Below are positions 62,077 to 64,000 of a DNA stretch of 64,000 bases, in pieces (positions within the stretch are counted from its first letter, which is position 1; the number at the start of each line of letters is the position of its first letter). The notes beneath the pieces are model-generated. The model worked only from the letters and a program-made list of their open reading frames with translations, searched no databases and had not been told where the DNA came from. The translations under genes were made by a program, and so were the position numbers. The stretch is taken from NCBI RefSeq assembly GCF_003807585.1, contig NZ_RMBX01000007.1, forward strand, positions 124,001 through 188,000, written 5' to 3'. The stretch comes from Chitinophaga barathri. Lineage in GTDB: Bacteria > Bacteroidota > Bacteroidia > Chitinophagales > Chitinophagaceae.

Positions 62077-64000
62077 TTAATTCGTTCTGTCCAAAATGGT
62101 AATGATGATCAAAGCAAGCGATGCTATACCTGTTGTAACGCCTATTACTTCCTGTGAGTTCAACCCTTTGCCATCCTTTTTGGCCGGTACATAAATTTCG
62201 GCTCCCGGCTTTACTTTTGGATAGCTGTTGAAGAAAAGTACCTTTTTGCTACTTTTTACGTCACCATTTGCGTACACCACGTAGCTTCTTCTCTTCAATG
62301 CGCTATTTGTAAACCCGCCGGCACCTCTGATATAATCCCTGAAAGTGATCTTCTTGTCAAACCGCATCTTTTTCGGAAAATAAATCTCTCCATACAATTG
62401 TACTGTCTCCAACTTTTTGGGAATCTTAATCATATCCCCCTCTTCCAGTAAAAGATCGTACTTGGAACCGGGAGTTTTTAATATTTCCAACAGATTAATA
62501 CCCAGTAACTGCTCCTTCTGGGAAACGGTGGTCTCCATTTTCCGGATAGCCGTACTGTCATCCAGTTTATTGTAGAAAATCTGCAATTTCGAATTCAACA
62601 GGGCGCTGTCGGATGAGTTTACAAACGTTTTGCGCAACAAAACAGCTCCTTCCGCATATGCTTCAGGTCGCAATCCACCGGCTCTTTTCATCAAATCGGA
62701 GATCTTCTCCTTTTTAGTATTGATCGTATAAGAGCCAGGAAATACCACTTCCCCATCAACAGAAACAGATGCCTGCTCCGAATAGGTAGGTGATTTCCTG
62801 ATCACCACTTCATCAAATGGCTGGAGGTAAAAGCCCTGGGCCGATGCAAGGTCTTCAGACAGGTCGAATTGCGCAACAATGGACGAAATACTGTCCGCAG
62901 GATTATACTCCTTTCCGCGCACCCTGCGCGATACTTCTACTCTTTTTAAAGATGCAGCATCTCTTAGGCCACCGGCCATCAATATAAGGTCACCGATCTG
63001 CAGGCTGTCGGAAAAATTGAAATACCCGGGCCTGTTTACTTCGCCGGCTATCTTTAACTGATATTCTTCCTGCAGGCCCAACTTTGAGTAGATTACAACG
63101 CTGTCTTCCCGCTGCAGGGAAATTCTGCCTCCCTCGGAAACACTAAAGCTGAGCAATGTTGGTGTAAAATCGTCCTTCAGGCGGAAAATAACAGCGCGGG
63201 CGGTAGAAGCATCTTCTTTCGTTCCATCTGCTTGTTTGATCAGATCTGCAACGGTCATATTGGCACCTTCCAGGGCATATTCTCCGGGGTGAAACACTGC
63301 GCCGGTAATGGTCACCCGGTTGGAGAAACGGCTTAATACCGAATCTACAACGAACCGATCCCCTGAATGAAGCTGGAAGCTGTTGATCTCAGCAAAAGGC
63401 ACATTCACAACTTCACGTTCTTTATTATTGATTCGGCTGGCACGAATTGCATCACGGTATGCTATGTCGGTAAAACCGCCTGCGTAATCCAGCACAGTTT
63501 GCAGGGTTTCGTTCTCTTTTACTTCGTATATAGCCTGGCGTTTCACCTGCCCGACCAGTTCCACGCGGGTTTTGTAAGGATTCACCCGCACAATGTCCTG
63601 GTCCTGCAGCACAATATTATTGCTCAAATCGCCATTTTTCAGGAAATCATATAAATCGAAACGGACAACCGGGGCGCCATTACGGATCACCTGTATATCA
63701 CGGAACGAGCCATTCACATTGGGGCCACCGGATACGTACAGTGCATTAGCGACCGTTGCTAGTGAAGGAAGGGAATAAGTGCCCGGCATTTCGATCTCCC
63801 CGATCAGGAGCACACGGATAGTGCGAATAGTGCCTAGTGATACCTGCACGAAGGTATTGCCAGACTTGATGCCTCCATAAATAGTAGCCAGCTGCTGGGA
63901 AATCCGTTTGGTGGCTTCATCCATCGTCAGGCTGTTCACATATACAGGCCCCAGATATGGTATCCTTATATACCCTTCAGGCGAAACTTTCAATTTATGC
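62077..64000 (-). CDS. SLBB-domain polysaccharide export protein (Wza-like), 5' part cut off by the window
   Basis: At least 640 residues; the frame is still open at the window edge and its first codons lie beyond 64000 (the TTG at 63993 is not a start). A Poly_export segment (SPEGYIRIPYLGPVYVNSLT) is followed by about five or six SLBB repeats (RVLLIGEIEMPGTYSLP, RVELVGQVKRQAIYEV, RVTITGAVFHPGEYALEG, QLKIAGEVNRPGYFNFS, ASVSVDGEVVFPGSYTI, TVQLYGEIYFPKKMRF) and a C-terminal membrane helix. It forms the outer-membrane exit for the polymer. Upstream-most gene of the exopolysaccharide unit seen here. Confidence 0.93.
   Translation of the reverse strand, partial: HKLKVSPEGYIRIPYLGPVYVNSLTMDEATKRISQQLATIYGGIKSGNTFVQVSLGTIRTIRVLLIGEIEMPGTYSLPSLATVANALYVSGGPNVNGSFRDIQVIRNGAPVVRFDLYDFLKNGDLSNNIVLQDQDIVRVNPYKTRVELVGQVKRQAIYEVKENETLQTVLDYAGGFTDIAYRDAIRASRINNKEREVVNVPFAEINSFQLHSGDRFVVDSVLSRFSNRVTITGAVFHPGEYALEGANMTVADLIKQADGTKEDASTARAVIFRLKDDFTPTLLSFSVSEGGRISLQREDSVVIYSKLGLQEEYQLKIAGEVNRPGYFNFSDSLQIGDLILMAGGLRDAASLKRVEVSRRVRGKEYNPADSISSIVAQFDLSEDLASAQGFYLQPFDEVVIRKSPTYSEQASVSVDGEVVFPGSYTINTKKEKISDLMKRAGGLRPEAYAEGAVLLRKTFVNSSDSALLNSKLQIFYNKLDDSTAIRKMETTVSQKEQLLGINLLEILKTPGSKYDLLLEEGDMIKIPKKLETVQLYGEIYFPKKMRFDKKITFRDYIRGAGGFTNSALKRRSYVVYANGDVKSSKKVLFFNSYPKVKPGAEIYVPAKKDGKGLNSQEVIGVTTGIASLALIIITILDRTN

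Overview
The window reads as a chromosomal segment of a Bacteroidota bacterium, most likely a Chitinophagaceae-type member (Chitinophaga or relative). This is inference from: promoters with the Bacteroidota TAnnTTTG -7 box (for example TATCTTTG at 4195 and 42854, TATATTTG at 45134) and almost no usable Shine-Dalgarno sequences; the block CBS protein / NadK / DUF6089 / UppS / BamA / two OmpH-Skp; the order rpmH-rnpA-yidD followed by an S41 protease; a fused IcmF mutase; paired DUF3857 proteins; and a Wza/Wzz/Wzy exopolysaccharide locus. I see no tRNA, rRNA, CRISPR array, transposase or prophage.

Layout. 1-9 kb: envelope block on the + strand (CBS sensor, Omp85-like barrel, NAD kinase, DUF6089 barrel, undecaprenyl-PP synthase, BamA, two OmpH chaperones) closed by a strong terminator. 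9-12 kb: rpmH, rnpA, yidD and a C-terminal processing protease; all three small genes have unusual start regions. 12-18 kb: a secreted endo/exonuclease/phosphatase, a Gfo/Idh/MocA oxidoreductase with a DUF1080 lipoprotein (probable 3-keto-sugar handling), superoxide dismutase, a PAS-LuxR regulator, a J-domain-like miniprotein and an SPFH protein. 18-23 kb: tadA-ligA on the - strand, then an amidohydrolase and a degenerate-Nudix regulator. 23-35 kb: a candidate small RNA, IcmF, a membrane-anchored MutS-like ATPase, a PA0069-type radical SAM enzyme and two DUF3857 proteins. 34.6-39.5 kb: two tiny genes with their own terminators, a DinB-like protein, then a tight trio of an unknown basic protein, an AAA ATPase and an RtcB RNA ligase whose C-terminus is two 11-residue repeats, followed by a repeat-rich spacer.

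39.5-64 kb is almost all - strand: a NagX-like acyltransferase, gmd-fcl (GDP-L-fucose), an ABC-F protein, a lone + strand methyltransferase, a Wzi/RemB-like barrel, then a long chain of mostly ATGA-overlapping genes for an exopolysaccharide: Wza (cut by the window edge), Wzz, Wzx, methyltransferase, glycosyltransferases, Wzy, a Gmd-like dehydratase, a UDP-HexNAc 4,6-dehydratase with a reductase, the initiating sugar transferase and a second true Gmd. Fucose or a related 6-deoxyhexose is probably in the polymer. The middle of this locus is visibly more AT-rich than the housekeeping flank.

The parts I would look at first are the rpmH-rnpA-yidD region (no AUG for rnpA, ATGA-coupled mini-ORFs, a start region of yidD present in three copies), the unknown/AAA/RtcB operon with its repeat-derived tail, and the candidate small genes and RNA at 23.5 and 34.7 kb.
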